A program made the position numbers and the translations under genes. Positions 53,416 through 62,448 of a DNA stretch of 64,000 bases are shown one piece after another. The notes beneath the pieces are model-generated. The model was given only the letters and a program-made list of their open reading frames with translations, searched no databases and was not told the origin of the DNA. Position 1 is the stretch's first letter, and the number at the start of each line of letters is the position of its first letter. The DNA comes from Candidatus Arcticimaribacter forsetii (GTDB lineage: Bacteria; Bacteroidota; Bacteroidia; Flavobacteriales; Flavobacteriaceae): the NCBI RefSeq assembly GCF_910589745.1, contig NZ_OU342399.1, positions 1,633,501-1,697,500 of the forward strand, given 5' to 3'.

Positions 53416-54000
53416 GTGGGTATATTTAGCAAATTTTTTGGATCTAAAAAGGAAGAGCTCAAAAGCGAGAAAAGTCCTTACTTAAAAAAGAAAAAAGATC
53501 CAAAGGAGATTGAGTTTGCAAGAAACTTCACTGACAAAGGTGGGAAATTCATTTTTAGTGAAAATACAAAACAGACCCTAAGTTATTTTAATCAAATACT
53601 AGCAGAAAATGGTTGGAGTTTAAATGATCTAAATTGCGAATCAACCAGTCTGAACAGTTTTTTTAAAATATCGAAAAACAATAAAAGTAACTCCACTAAA
53701 ACTCAAATCTTAGGATGTGAATACTTGATTGCAAACAAAGGCTCTATACTCATCTGTAGTCATCAGATTGCGCATCATAAATTAGATGAACTACCTGAAA
53801 ACTTAATAATACTAGCAAGTGCTGCTCAATTTGTTACAGATGTAAGTGAAGCAATGAGTATGATTAACACTCGTTATAAAGAAGATTTACCATCAAACAT
53901 AACAACGTTGAATGCTTTTGACCCAAACAAGGAAGAAGATTTTCTATCTTACGGGAGTAGTACTAAAAACTTATATTTAATAGTTCAAGAAGATTCTTAA
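53416..54000 (+). CDS. LUD-domain (LutC/YkgG-like) protein
   Basis: A 194-residue LUD-domain protein starting at GTG 53416 (MGIFSKFFGSKKEEL). The N-terminal linker is Lys-rich, and the domain covers about residues 70-190, with LGCEYLIANKGSILICS near 102-118. LUD proteins include LutC of lactate oxidation, but here it lies between ftsH and cdsA, a conserved flavobacterial context without lactate genes. A link to membrane or protease function can only be guessed. It abuts the cdsA ATG directly. Confidence 0.75.
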   Translation: MGIFSKFFGSKKEELKSEKSPYLKKKKDPKEIEFARNFTDKGGKFIFSENTKQTLSYFNQILAENGWSLNDLNCESTSLNSFFKISKNNKSNSTKTQILGCEYLIANKGSILICSHQIAHHKLDELPENLIILASAAQFVTDVSEAMSMINTRYKEDLPSNITTLNAFDPNKEEDFLSYGSSTKNLYLIVQEDS

Positions 54001-54795
54001 ATGAAAGAAATTCAAATTCGTGCGATTTCAGGAATATTATACGCAGGTATTATTGTTGGCGCAATATTTTTATCCCCGCTTGCAATCACAATAGTAATCG
54101 GGTTATTTTCCTGTCTAGCGCTTTGGGAATTTCAAAGATTGATTCGATTTACGAGTATTCTTCCAATTTTAAGCTTTTTAACGCTTAGCACATACAGTTA
54201 TCTAGGTTATACTTCTTTATATACCAATGGAATACTGGATCATGTTGCTATGGCTATTAACCTATTATTGATTATACTTTTATTTTCCTCAAAAAAACTA
54301 AGTTATAGCTATCCGCTAAAATTAATTTTAAGTGTAGGATACCTTTCGCTATCCTCTTACTTCATTAGCAGATCTGGTTTTTCAGGAGTCGAATATAATC
54401 CATGGGCACTAGCACTGCTCTACTTTTCTATTTGGACAAACAATTCATTTGCGTATTTATTTGGAACTAATTTTGGAAAACATAAATTATTACCTTCAAT
54501 TTCTCCAAAAAAATCATGGGAAGGATTCTTTGGTGGAATGCTTGTAACAATTATACTAAACTATTTCACATCTGATTACATTATTGTGTTTAGAGCAAAT
54601 TGGCATTGGATTCTTTTTGCTTTTTCAATACCTATTTTAGCAACTCTTGGAGATTTTATTCAATCCTATTTCAAAAGAATTGCAAAGGTTAAAGACAGCG
54701 GAAGTTTAATCCCAGGCCATGGAGGTTTTTATGACCGAATGGATAGTGTTATATTTGTAGCACCATTTTATTATTTACTTTTAAAATTCATATAA
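54001..54795 (+). CDS. cdsA: Phosphatidate cytidylyltransferase
   Basis: A 264-residue membrane enzyme making CDP-diacylglycerol from phosphatidic acid and CTP. About seven hydrophobic helices. The family signature is GDFIQSYFKRIAKVKDSG followed by SLIPGHGGFYDRMDS near residues 218-250. The ATG follows the LUD stop with no gap. The last base overlaps the psd ATG (TAATG). CdsA and Psd act in the same phosphatidylethanolamine pathway. Confidence 0.94.
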   Translation: MKEIQIRAISGILYAGIIVGAIFLSPLAITIVIGLFSCLALWEFQRLIRFTSILPILSFLTLSTYSYLGYTSLYTNGILDHVAMAINLLLIILLFSSKKLSYSYPLKLILSVGYLSLSSYFISRSGFSGVEYNPWALALLYFSIWTNNSFAYLFGTNFGKHKLLPSISPKKSWEGFFGGMLVTIILNYFTSDYIIVFRANWHWILFAFSIPILATLGDFIQSYFKRIAKVKDSGSLIPGHGGFYDRMDSVIFVAPFYYLLLKFI

Positions 54796-55445
54796 TGTTT
54801 CACAAAGAAGGTTTCTTTATAATAGTCTTTACTTTTTTATTCACTGCGGGTATTGCTATCGGTTCAGATTATTTTATTTCAATTGAATGGTTAAAGCTTG
54901 CAATCCAAATAATTGCTTTAGGTTTTTTAATTATTGTTCTACAATTCTTTAGAAACCCTAAAAGAAATACAACCATAAATCCAGATCATATAATTGCTCC
55001 TGTAGATGGTAAAGTTGTTGTCATTGAAGAAGTATTCGAAAAAGAATATTTTAAAGATCAGCGGTTAATGGTCTCTATTTTTATGTCACCAATAAATGTT
55101 CATGTTACTCGATATGCAATGAGTGGAAAGGTTCTTTTTAGCAAATATCATCCTGGAAAATACCTAGTTGCTTGGCATCCTAAAGCTTCTGAAGAAAATG
55201 AACGAACCTCGATTGTACTTGAAAACAAAACTTTTGGTGCAATATTATATCGACAAATAGCTGGTGCACTCGCACGAAGAATTGTTAACTATGCACAAGA
55301 AGGACAAGAAGTAGTTCAAGGTACAGACGCAGGGTTTATAAAATTCGGATCTCGTGTAGATTTATACCTTCCAATTGGAACTAAAATCAATGTAGAATTA
55401 AACCAAGTTGTTAAAGGAGGTATCGATATTGTTGCAAGTAAATAG
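54795..55445 (+). CDS. psd: Phosphatidylserine decarboxylase
   Basis: A 216-residue short-type Psd, which makes phosphatidylethanolamine. An N-terminal membrane segment (about 8-28) is followed by the catalytic domain with IIAPVDGKVVVIEEV near 63-77 and VSIFMSPINVHVTRY near 92-106. The self-cleavage site FGSRVDLYLP near 190 contains the Gly-Ser pair that yields the pyruvoyl group. It ends the operon and converges on valS with a 9-base gap. Confidence 0.94.
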   Translation: MFHKEGFFIIVFTFLFTAGIAIGSDYFISIEWLKLAIQIIALGFLIIVLQFFRNPKRNTTINPDHIIAPVDGKVVVIEEVFEKEYFKDQRLMVSIFMSPINVHVTRYAMSGKVLFSKYHPGKYLVAWHPKASEENERTSIVLENKTFGAILYRQIAGALARRIVNYAQEGQEVVQGTDAGFIKFGSRVDLYLPIGTKINVELNQVVKGGIDIVASK

Positions 55446-55454
55446 ACAATTAAA

Positions 55455-58085
55455 TTAAAGTGATGATAAACTTTTCTTAATCACTTCAATTTTCTCCAAA
55501 GCATCAGCTTCCTTTTTTCTCTCATTTGCTAAAACTTGTTCCGGAGCATTTGAAACAAATCGCTCATTAGATAGTTTTTTCTGAACGGACATCAAGAATC
55601 CGTTAGCATACTTAAGCTCTTCTTCTAACTTTAAACGTTCTTTTTCAAGGTCTATTTTACCTTCTAATGGAATAAAAAACTCTAAGTTATTAGCTCTAAA
55701 AGAACCCCCCGTTTGATCTGGAGCAACCTCAACATAACTTATTTCTGTTAATTGTCCCATTTTCTGAACTAAGCTTTCAAAAGGTATTCGATCAGAGGAA
55801 CCAATTACTTGAAGTGATAATGTTTCTTTAAACCCGAGCTCTTTTTCTTTTCTGAAATTTCTTATACCGCCAATTATAGCTTTTGTTTCATCAAAATGTC
55901 TGATTTGGTCTACTTCAAACTCTTGGACCTCTGGCCATTTACTTACAATGAGAGCCTCCTCTTTAGAACGAATTTCCATATCCTGCCATAGTTCTTCCGT
56001 TAAGAAGGGCATAAAAGGATGTAATAATTTTAAATTTTCTTCAAATAGAGCTCGAACTTCACGATAAGTCTGTCCGTCAATTGGATCACCATAAGCTGGT
56101 TTAATTGCTTCTAATAACCAAGAACAGAAATCATCCCAGATTAACTTGTAAGAAGTCATAAGAGCGTCAGAAATTCTATACTTTTCAAAATGATCATTAA
56201 TCAATTCTAGCGACTGTTGGAATTTTTGACTGTACCAATGAAGAGCCTCTTTGTTTACAACTGAAAAAGCTCTAGACTCATCTACCTCCCAACCTTCAAT
56301 TAGGCGATAGGCATTCCATATTTTATTAGAAAAATTTTTCCCTTGTTGGCATAAACTTTCGTCAAAAAGCAAATCGTTCCCAGCTGCAGAACTTAACATA
56401 AGTCCAACTCGAACTGCATCTGCTCCAAAATCCTCAATTAACTTCAAAGCATCAGGAGAATTACCTAACTGCTTAGACATTTTCCTACCCTGTTTATCTC
56501 GTACAAGACCAGTAAGGTATACTTTAGAAAAAGGTCTCTCTTTTCTATATTCATAACCTGAAATAATCATACGTGCAACCCAGAAAAATAAAATATCTGG
56601 ACCGGTAACAAGATCCTTGGTTGGGTAATAATAATTTACTTCTTCATTTTCAGGATTTCTAATACCATCGAAAACAGATATAGGCCATAACCAAGAGGAA
56701 AACCATGTATCCAATACATCGTTATCTTGTTTTAAATCTGATAATTTTAAATCTGGATTTCCAGATTTGGTTTTAGCCAGCTCTAGAGCCTTTTCTGGAG
56801 AAGTTTCAACAACAAAATCATCGGATTGATTTCCATAATAATAAGCTGGAATCTGTTGTCCCCACCATAGCTGGCGAGATATATTCCAATCTCTTATGTT
56901 TTCCATCCAGTGACGGTAAGTATTTTTGAATTTTGCAGGCACCAATGCTACTTCTTCAGATTCAAGAACTGCCTTAATAGCTGGCTCTGCAAGTTGTTCC
57001 ATTTTTAGAAACCATTGGTCAGATAATCTTGGTTCAATGACTGCTTTAGTCCGTTCGGAAGTTCCAACATTGTGCGCATGTTCCTCTTTTTTTAAGAGTA
57101 CCCCTAAATCATCTAGCTCTTTAGATATTGCTTTTCGAACAATAAAACGGTCTTGTGATTCATAATGCAAACCATGTGCATTTAATGTAGCATCAGCATT
57201 GAAGATATCTATTACCTCAAGATTATGTTTATCTCCAAGGTTTTTATCGTTCATATCATGTGCCGGAGTAACCTTTAAACAACCAGTCCCAAATTCTGTA
57301 TCTACATAGTCATCCTCGATAATAGGAATCCAACGGTTTGCAATGGGTACTTTGGCTTTTTTCCCTTTTAAATGTGAATAACGTTCATCTTCTGGGTGAA
57401 TACAAATTGCAGTATCTCCAAAAATAGTTTCCGGCCGAGTTGTTGCTATAATGATTGGCTCATCAACACCCTCTACTTCATAGGCAATATGGTACAAAAA
57501 CCCTGGTTTTTCTTCGAATATAACCTCTTCATCAGATAACGTTGTTTGGGCTTCTGGGTCCCAATTAACCATTCGATAACCTCTGTAAATAAGACCTTTA
57601 TTGAATAAATCAACAAAAACCTGAATTACAGATTCTGACATGTCATCATCAAGAGTAAACTTGGTTCTATCCCAGTCACAAGAAGCACCTAGCTTTTGAA
57701 GTTGATTTAAAATATGTCCTCCATACTCATCGGTCCATTCCCATGCATGCTTTAGGAACTCTTCTCTTGACAAATCATTTTTATCAATCCCTTGTTCTTT
57801 TAATCGTGCAACTACTTTAGCTTCAGTTGCAATAGAGGCATGATCGGTTCCAGGAACCCAACATGCATTGAAACCTTGCATTCTTGCTCTTCGGATTAAA
57901 ATATCCTGTAAAGACACATTAAGCATATGACCCATATGTAAAATACCCGTAACATTAGGAGGAGGTATTACTATAGAATATGCTGGTCGATCATCTGGAG
58001 TAGAGGCAAAATATTTATTTTCAAGCCAGTAGTCGTACCATTTTTGTTCAACAGTTGAAGCTTCAAATTTTGAGGAAATTGACAT
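55455..58085 (-). CDS. valS: Valyl-tRNA synthetase
   Basis: An 876-residue class I aminoacyl-tRNA synthetase. IPPPNVTGILHMGHML near residues 40-55 contains the HIGH-type motif, and KMSKQLGNSPDA near 533 is the KMSKS-type loop. The editing domain (TTRPETIFGDTAICIHPED near 215) lies between. The C-terminal coiled-coil arm (LEKERLKLEEELKYANGFL...) is complete. It has a good promoter and a short leader, with no T-box or leader peptide seen. Confidence 0.97.
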   Translation of the reverse strand: MSISSKFEASTVEQKWYDYWLENKYFASTPDDRPAYSIVIPPPNVTGILHMGHMLNVSLQDILIRRARMQGFNACWVPGTDHASIATEAKVVARLKEQGIDKNDLSREEFLKHAWEWTDEYGGHILNQLQKLGASCDWDRTKFTLDDDMSESVIQVFVDLFNKGLIYRGYRMVNWDPEAQTTLSDEEVIFEEKPGFLYHIAYEVEGVDEPIIIATTRPETIFGDTAICIHPEDERYSHLKGKKAKVPIANRWIPIIEDDYVDTEFGTGCLKVTPAHDMNDKNLGDKHNLEVIDIFNADATLNAHGLHYESQDRFIVRKAISKELDDLGVLLKKEEHAHNVGTSERTKAVIEPRLSDQWFLKMEQLAEPAIKAVLESEEVALVPAKFKNTYRHWMENIRDWNISRQLWWGQQIPAYYYGNQSDDFVVETSPEKALELAKTKSGNPDLKLSDLKQDNDVLDTWFSSWLWPISVFDGIRNPENEEVNYYYPTKDLVTGPDILFFWVARMIISGYEYRKERPFSKVYLTGLVRDKQGRKMSKQLGNSPDALKLIEDFGADAVRVGLMLSSAAGNDLLFDESLCQQGKNFSNKIWNAYRLIEGWEVDESRAFSVVNKEALHWYSQKFQQSLELINDHFEKYRISDALMTSYKLIWDDFCSWLLEAIKPAYGDPIDGQTYREVRALFEENLKLLHPFMPFLTEELWQDMEIRSKEEALIVSKWPEVQEFEVDQIRHFDETKAIIGGIRNFRKEKELGFKETLSLQVIGSSDRIPFESLVQKMGQLTEISYVEVAPDQTGGSFRANNLEFFIPLEGKIDLEKERLKLEEELKYANGFLMSVQKKLSNERFVSNAPEQVLANERKKEADALEKIEVIKKSLSSL

Positions 58086-58111
58086 AAATGGTCTGATTTT
58101 TGTTAACTATA

Positions 58112-58141
58112 CAAAAGTAATTTTCTTCAAGGGATTTCAAA
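58112..58141 (-). promoter_or_regulatory. Promoter of valS
   Basis: Minus-strand TTTG (58141-58138), an 18-base spacer and TACTTTTG (58119-58112) match the Bacteroidota consensus well. The start would be near 58107, giving a leader of about 22 bases to the valS ATG. Confidence 0.7.
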
Positions 58142-58220
58142 AGGAAACAGTACACTTTTGTCATCTTTTATTATATGAAGATAAATTATGTATATTAGTG
58201 ATAACCTATAACATGAAAAA

Positions 58221-58610
58221 ATGAAAAAAATCTTAGTTCTATTAAGTTTATTCTTGGTTTCTAGCTTTAATGGATTTTCCCAATCTGAAGGCCCAAACAT
58301 CGAATTCGAATCTACAGTAGTCGATTATGGTGAAATATTAAAAGGAAGTAATGGAATTCGTGTATTTACATTTACAAATACGGGAGATTCCCCTCTTGAA
58401 ATATCTAAAGTTTATTCTTCTTGTGGGTGTACAATTCCAAAAAAACCTGAAGCACCAATTGCACCAGGTGAAAAAGGAGAAATTCAAGTAAAATATGATA
58501 CGAATCGTCTCGGTCCTATAAGAAAAACGATTACGGTTAATTCTAACGCTACAGCTACTCCTATAGTTTCCTTAAAGATAAAAGGTAAAGTAGCCGATTC
58601 GACAGAATAA
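58221..58610 (+). CDS. DUF1573 exported protein
   Basis: A 129-residue protein with a signal peptide (MKKILVLLSLFLVSSFNGFS, cleavage near 21) and one DUF1573 domain, an Ig-like ASH/MSP-type beta domain. VFTFTNTGDSPLEISKVYSSCGCTIP near residues 50-75 with the CGC pair is characteristic. Such small exported proteins are common in Bacteroidota with no known role. It is a single gene between valS and an aminotransferase. Confidence 0.9.
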   Translation: MKKILVLLSLFLVSSFNGFSQSEGPNIEFESTVVDYGEILKGSNGIRVFTFTNTGDSPLEISKVYSSCGCTIPKKPEAPIAPGEKGEIQVKYDTNRLGPIRKTITVNSNATATPIVSLKIKGKVADSTE

Positions 58611-58729
58611 AGGAATAATTCGAAAAAATAGTTTTATATAAAACAGAATTCATATTTTAATTTAAAAAAACATTCTTATCAACTAGAAACGTGTTTTTTT
58701 TTAGATATTAGCACTTATTAAATTAAGTC

Positions 58730-59923
58730 ATGCCTGTTTTATCAGATAAAGTAATAAACCTCCCGGAATCACCTATTAGAAAGTTAGTACATTTTGCTGA
58801 TCAAGCAAAAGCTAAAGGTGTGCATATTTACCATCTAAACATTGGGCAACCTGACATTGCAGCACCAGAAGAATGTTCTGATATAATTCAAAAAAGTGAC
58901 TTAAAACTTCTTCCTTATGGATCTTCAGAAGGTTCGTTAAAATTTAGAAAATCTCTCTGTTCTTATTATTCTAAGAATGATATAGATGTTAATCCGGAAT
59001 CGATAATTGCAACTACAGGAGCAAGTGAAGCGGTTGCTTTTACTTTAAATAGTATATGTGACGCTGGAGATGAAATTATTATCCCAGAACCGTTTTATGC
59101 AAACTACAGTGGTTTTGCAGCAGCTTCCAGTATTAATGTAATACCGGTTGTTTCTTTGTTTGAAGATCAATTTTGTTTACCCGCAATTGAAGAGATTGAA
59201 TCAAAAGTAACCAATAAAACAAAGGGGATTTTAATTTGTAATCCGAGCAATCCTACTGGATATCTTTACTCTAAGAAAGAAATAGAAGCACTAGGTGACT
59301 TAGCTCTTAAATATGACATCTTCTTGATTGTTGATGAAGTTTATCGAGAATTTATTCATGACGATCATACGAAACACTATTCCGTTTTACAATCTGAAAA
59401 GCTTAATGATCATGCAGTAATGATTGATTCTGTATCAAAAAGATATAGTCTTTGTGGTGCACGCGTTGGATGTATGGTAACTAGAAATAAAGCATTAATT
59501 AAAAATGCACTTAAATTTGCTCATCTACGATTATCGCCTGCAACATATGCTTTAATGGCTAGTGAAGCAGCAATAAACTCTGATGTTTCTTATTTAAATG
59601 AAGTAAAAAAAGAATACACAGCTCGTAAAAACACTTTAATTGATGCTCTTAAAAAAATCCCTGGAGTACGTGTTTCAGATCCCAAAGGAGCTTTTTACTG
59701 TATTGCAGAACTTCCTGTTGATGATGCTGAAGTATTTGCTAAATGGCTTCTTACAGACTTTAGATATGAAAATGAAACCGTAATGTTTGCCCCAGCAGCT
59801 GGATTTTATTCAACACCCGGTTTTGGAAAAAAACAAATAAGAATAGGTTTTGTTCTCAACGAAAGAGACTTACTACGTTCAGCAGAAATATTAGAAAAAG
59901 CTTTAATAGCATATTCCAATTAA
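58730..59923 (+). CDS. Class I/II PLP-dependent aminotransferase
   Basis: A 397-residue fold type I aminotransferase. TTGASEAVAFTLNSICDAGDEI near 87-108, the CNPSNPTGYLYSKKEIEAL segment near 165-183 and the PLP Lys in SVSKRYSLCGARVG near 236 are visible, with the substrate Arg in QIRIGFVL near 370. It is related to aspartate/aromatic aminotransferases. The exact amino acid cannot be told. A 119-base AT-rich gap precedes it, holding a 14-base palindrome (58631-58644). Confidence 0.88.
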   Translation: MPVLSDKVINLPESPIRKLVHFADQAKAKGVHIYHLNIGQPDIAAPEECSDIIQKSDLKLLPYGSSEGSLKFRKSLCSYYSKNDIDVNPESIIATTGASEAVAFTLNSICDAGDEIIIPEPFYANYSGFAAASSINVIPVVSLFEDQFCLPAIEEIESKVTNKTKGILICNPSNPTGYLYSKKEIEALGDLALKYDIFLIVDEVYREFIHDDHTKHYSVLQSEKLNDHAVMIDSVSKRYSLCGARVGCMVTRNKALIKNALKFAHLRLSPATYALMASEAAINSDVSYLNEVKKEYTARKNTLIDALKKIPGVRVSDPKGAFYCIAELPVDDAEVFAKWLLTDFRYENETVMFAPAAGFYSTPGFGKKQIRIGFVLNERDLLRSAEILEKALIAYSN

Positions 59924-59960
59924 TTTGAGTTTTCTATCTTGCACCTATCTAAAATAGGAG

Positions 59961-60962
59961 TTGAAAAACATAGAAAAAAATAAATCATTGAAGGCGTACA
60001 ACACTTTTGGCGTGGAGTGTTTATGCGAAAATTTCATCCGTACATCTGATGAAGGAGAACTTCGTGACGCATTATTGAATTCCAACTTTAATCAAAAATT
60101 TATTTTAGGAGGGGGAAGTAATCTACTTCTTACCCAAAACATAAAAGGACTTTGTATTCAGGTTGATCTAAAAGGAATTTCTATAATTTCGGAAGACGAA
60201 AATCATGTAATTGTCGAAGCTATGGCTGGAGAAAATTGGCATGAATTTGTTTTATGGACCTTAGACCAAGGATATGGTGGGTTAGAGAACCTTTCATTAA
60301 TTCCGGGGAATGTTGGAACCGCACCCATACAAAATATTGGAGCTTATGGTGTTGAGCTAAAAGATACTTTTGTCAGTTGTAACACTATAAATCAACAAAC
60401 AGGAGTTGGTAAAACATTTAATTTAAAAGAAGCTGAATTTGGTTATCGCACCTCTGTTTTTAAAACATCTCTTAAAGGAGCATTTGTAATTACTTCTGTA
60501 CAATTTCGCTTAACCAAGAAAAACCATCAGCTAATTATTGATTACGGAACTTTAAAAGAAGAAGTAAAAAAGTTAGACCCAAAAGGGATTTCAGAAGCCG
60601 TAATTAAAATTAGACAGCGTAAATTACCCGACCCTGCAGTTATTGGAAATAGTGGGAGTTTCTTTAAAAATCCTGTAATCCAGGAATTAGAGTTTCAAAA
60701 GTTATTAAAACACAACCCGAAAACACCTCACTACAAAGTTAGCGATACAGAAGTTAAAATTCCTGCGGGATGGCTCATCGACCAACTTGGGTATAAAGGT
60801 TTAAAAAAAGGAGCTGCTGGAGTCCATAAAAATCAAGCTTTGGTTCTGGTTAATCACGGAAATGCATCTGGAAAAGAAATCTTGTCACTCGCTCAAGAGA
60901 TCCAATTAAAAGTGTTGGCAACCTATGAAATAAAACTAGAAATAGAAGTGAATGTATATTAG
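59961..60962 (+). CDS. murB: UDP-N-acetylenolpyruvoylglucosamine reductase
   Basis: A 333-residue MurB of the E. coli (type I) form, reducing UDP-GlcNAc-enolpyruvate for peptidoglycan. The TTG at 59961 is the start, as no ATG lies near the family's N-terminus (SLKAYNTFGV). AGGAG stands directly before it. FAD-binding ILGGGSNLLLT near 47-57, SLIPGNVGTAPIQNIGAYGVEL near 112-133 and the catalytic Ser in GNSGSFFKNP near 230 are present. Glu in the C-terminal LEIEVNV completes the active site. Its stop TAG abuts the dtd stop (TAGCTA). Confidence 0.94.
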   Translation: MKNIEKNKSLKAYNTFGVECLCENFIRTSDEGELRDALLNSNFNQKFILGGGSNLLLTQNIKGLCIQVDLKGISIISEDENHVIVEAMAGENWHEFVLWTLDQGYGGLENLSLIPGNVGTAPIQNIGAYGVELKDTFVSCNTINQQTGVGKTFNLKEAEFGYRTSVFKTSLKGAFVITSVQFRLTKKNHQLIIDYGTLKEEVKKLDPKGISEAVIKIRQRKLPDPAVIGNSGSFFKNPVIQELEFQKLLKHNPKTPHYKVSDTEVKIPAGWLIDQLGYKGLKKGAAGVHKNQALVLVNHGNASGKEILSLAQEIQLKVLATYEIKLEIEVNVY

Positions 60963-61415
60963 CTACTCTTTATTCTTCGTATCCAAATGAAGTGTAACGG
61001 GACCATCATTACATAAGGTAACTTGCATATCTGCTCCAAAAACCCCAGTTGATACTTTTTTTCCAAGTATTTTTTCAGCTTCAGCAATGAAAGATTCATA
61101 AAGTGGAATTGCATGATCATGTTTTGCTGCTCTTATATAAGAAGGTCTGTTCCCTTTTTTTGTAGCGGCCATTAACGTGAACTGACTAATAACAAGTAAT
61201 TCTCCTTTAACATCTAATAACGAGTTATTCATTACATGATCAGCATCAGAAAAAATTCTCAGTTGTGTTATTTTTTTTAACAACCAAGTCATATCATCGT
61301 GTGTGTCTGCCAGTTCTATGCCTAGCAGAACTACCAGACCGTGATCAATAGCTCCCACCACTTGATCATCTACTTCGACTTTTGCATGTTTAACTCGTTG
61401 AATAACAGCTCTCAT
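60963..61415 (-). CDS. dtd: D-aminoacyl-tRNA deacylase
   Basis: A 150-residue DTD, which hydrolyses D-amino acids wrongly attached to tRNA. MRAVIQRVKHAKVEVDDQVVG, LVISQFTLMAATKKGNRPSY (near 73-92) and the C-terminal DGPVTLHLDT with the Gly-cisPro motif are diagnostic. It is 9 bases downstream of rsgA on the same strand and converges with murB at back-to-back stop codons. Confidence 0.96.
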   Translation of the reverse strand: MRAVIQRVKHAKVEVDDQVVGAIDHGLVVLLGIELADTHDDMTWLLKKITQLRIFSDADHVMNNSLLDVKGELLVISQFTLMAATKKGNRPSYIRAAKHDHAIPLYESFIAEAEKILGKKVSTGVFGADMQVTLCNDGPVTLHLDTKNKE

Positions 61416-61424
61416 AATAAAAAA

Positions 61425-62357
61425 TCAACTTCTATATGCGTTATCATCTTCTAATAATTGAATATAACTCTTATAACGAGATGCAGGAATGGATTCATCT
61501 TCGACACCATCTTTAACTGCACATTTTGGCTCGTCTGTATGGAGACAATTGTTAAACTTACAGTTATTTTTAATCTTTAAAAATTCAGGAAAGTAATTAC
61601 CAAGTTCTTCTGGTTCCATATCCACTACCCCAAATCCTTTAATCCCTGGAGTATCTACAATTCTTGCATTCCCCTCCAAGTCAAACATTTCTGCATAGGT
61701 TGTTGTATGTTGACCTTGTTGGTGTTGCTCCGAAATAACTTTTGTTTTTAAATTTAAATCCGGTGAAATTGAATTTAGAAGTGTTGATTTACCAACCCCA
61801 CTATGTCCAGTAAACATAGAGGACTTATCTTCCATTAATCCTGCGATTAATTTTACATCCAGTTCATTAAAACTAGAAATTTTATAGCAAGTATATCCAA
61901 TAGATTCATAGACACTCTGCATCCAACCAATTTCTGCCTTTTCTTCTTCAGAATAAGTATCCATTTTGTTGAACAATAAAACTGCTGGAATATGATAGGC
62001 CTCTGCTGTTATTAAGAATCGATCTATAAAAGGAAAAGATGTAGGAGGGTTATTAAGGGTAATTAATAAAAAAGCTTGATCAATATTAGATGCAATAATG
62101 TGAGTCTGTTTTGATAAATTAACCGACTTCCTAACGATATAATTATCTCTTGGCTCAATTGCGGTTATAATTCCTAGTAGTTCGGAACCTTCTTCAACAA
62201 CATCAAATTCAACCCGATCTCCTACTGCTATTGGGTTTGTACTTTTAATTCCTTGAATCCTGAACTTACCTTTTATACGGCAAGAATAAAAAACTCCTGA
62301 TGCATCTTTAACAAGATACCAACTTCCAGTCGAACGATAAACAATTCCTTTATTCAA
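61425..62357 (-). CDS. rsgA: Ribosome small subunit-dependent GTPase RsgA
   Basis: A 310-residue circularly permuted GTPase that checks 30S maturation. The OB-fold N-terminus (YSCRIKGKFRIQG) is followed by G4 NKMD near 121, G1 GHSGVGKST near 185 and G3 DTPGIKGFG near 235. A zinc site follows with NNCKFNNCLHTDEPKC near 263-278. The start is a TTG at 62357, as no ATG is available. It diverges from gpmI. Confidence 0.94.
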   Translation of the reverse strand: MNKGIVYRSTGSWYLVKDASGVFYSCRIKGKFRIQGIKSTNPIAVGDRVEFDVVEEGSELLGIITAIEPRDNYIVRKSVNLSKQTHIIASNIDQAFLLITLNNPPTSFPFIDRFLITAEAYHIPAVLLFNKMDTYSEEEKAEIGWMQSVYESIGYTCYKISSFNELDVKLIAGLMEDKSSMFTGHSGVGKSTLLNSISPDLNLKTKVISEQHQQGQHTTTYAEMFDLEGNARIVDTPGIKGFGVVDMEPEELGNYFPEFLKIKNNCKFNNCLHTDEPKCAVKDGVEDESIPASRYKSYIQLLEDDNAYRS

Positions 62358-62426
62358 ATAAATTATTTTAGAAAGTTTAAAGATAGGTTAGAATTCTTTA
62401 AGGGGCAATTTCATTGACATATTTGC

Positions 62427-62434
62427 TATATTTG
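62427..62434 (+). promoter_or_regulatory. Candidate -7 element of gpmI
   Basis: TATATTTG ends 14 bases before the gpmI ATG at 62449. An in-frame GTG at 62434 lies at its end, so the downstream ATG is the likely start. The leader would be about 8-10 bases. The -33 element is weak. Confidence 0.5.
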
Positions 62435-62448
62435 TGAAAAAATATTTT

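Noticed and set aside
58631-58644. GTTTTATATAAAAC palindrome as a regulatory site
   Set aside because: Purely AT-rich flanked palindrome with no position-specific support; reported only in the neighbouring gene entry.
62434-62448. gpmI start at GTG 62434
   Set aside because: Overlaps the last base of the TATATTTG element; the ATG at 62449 matches the family N-terminus.
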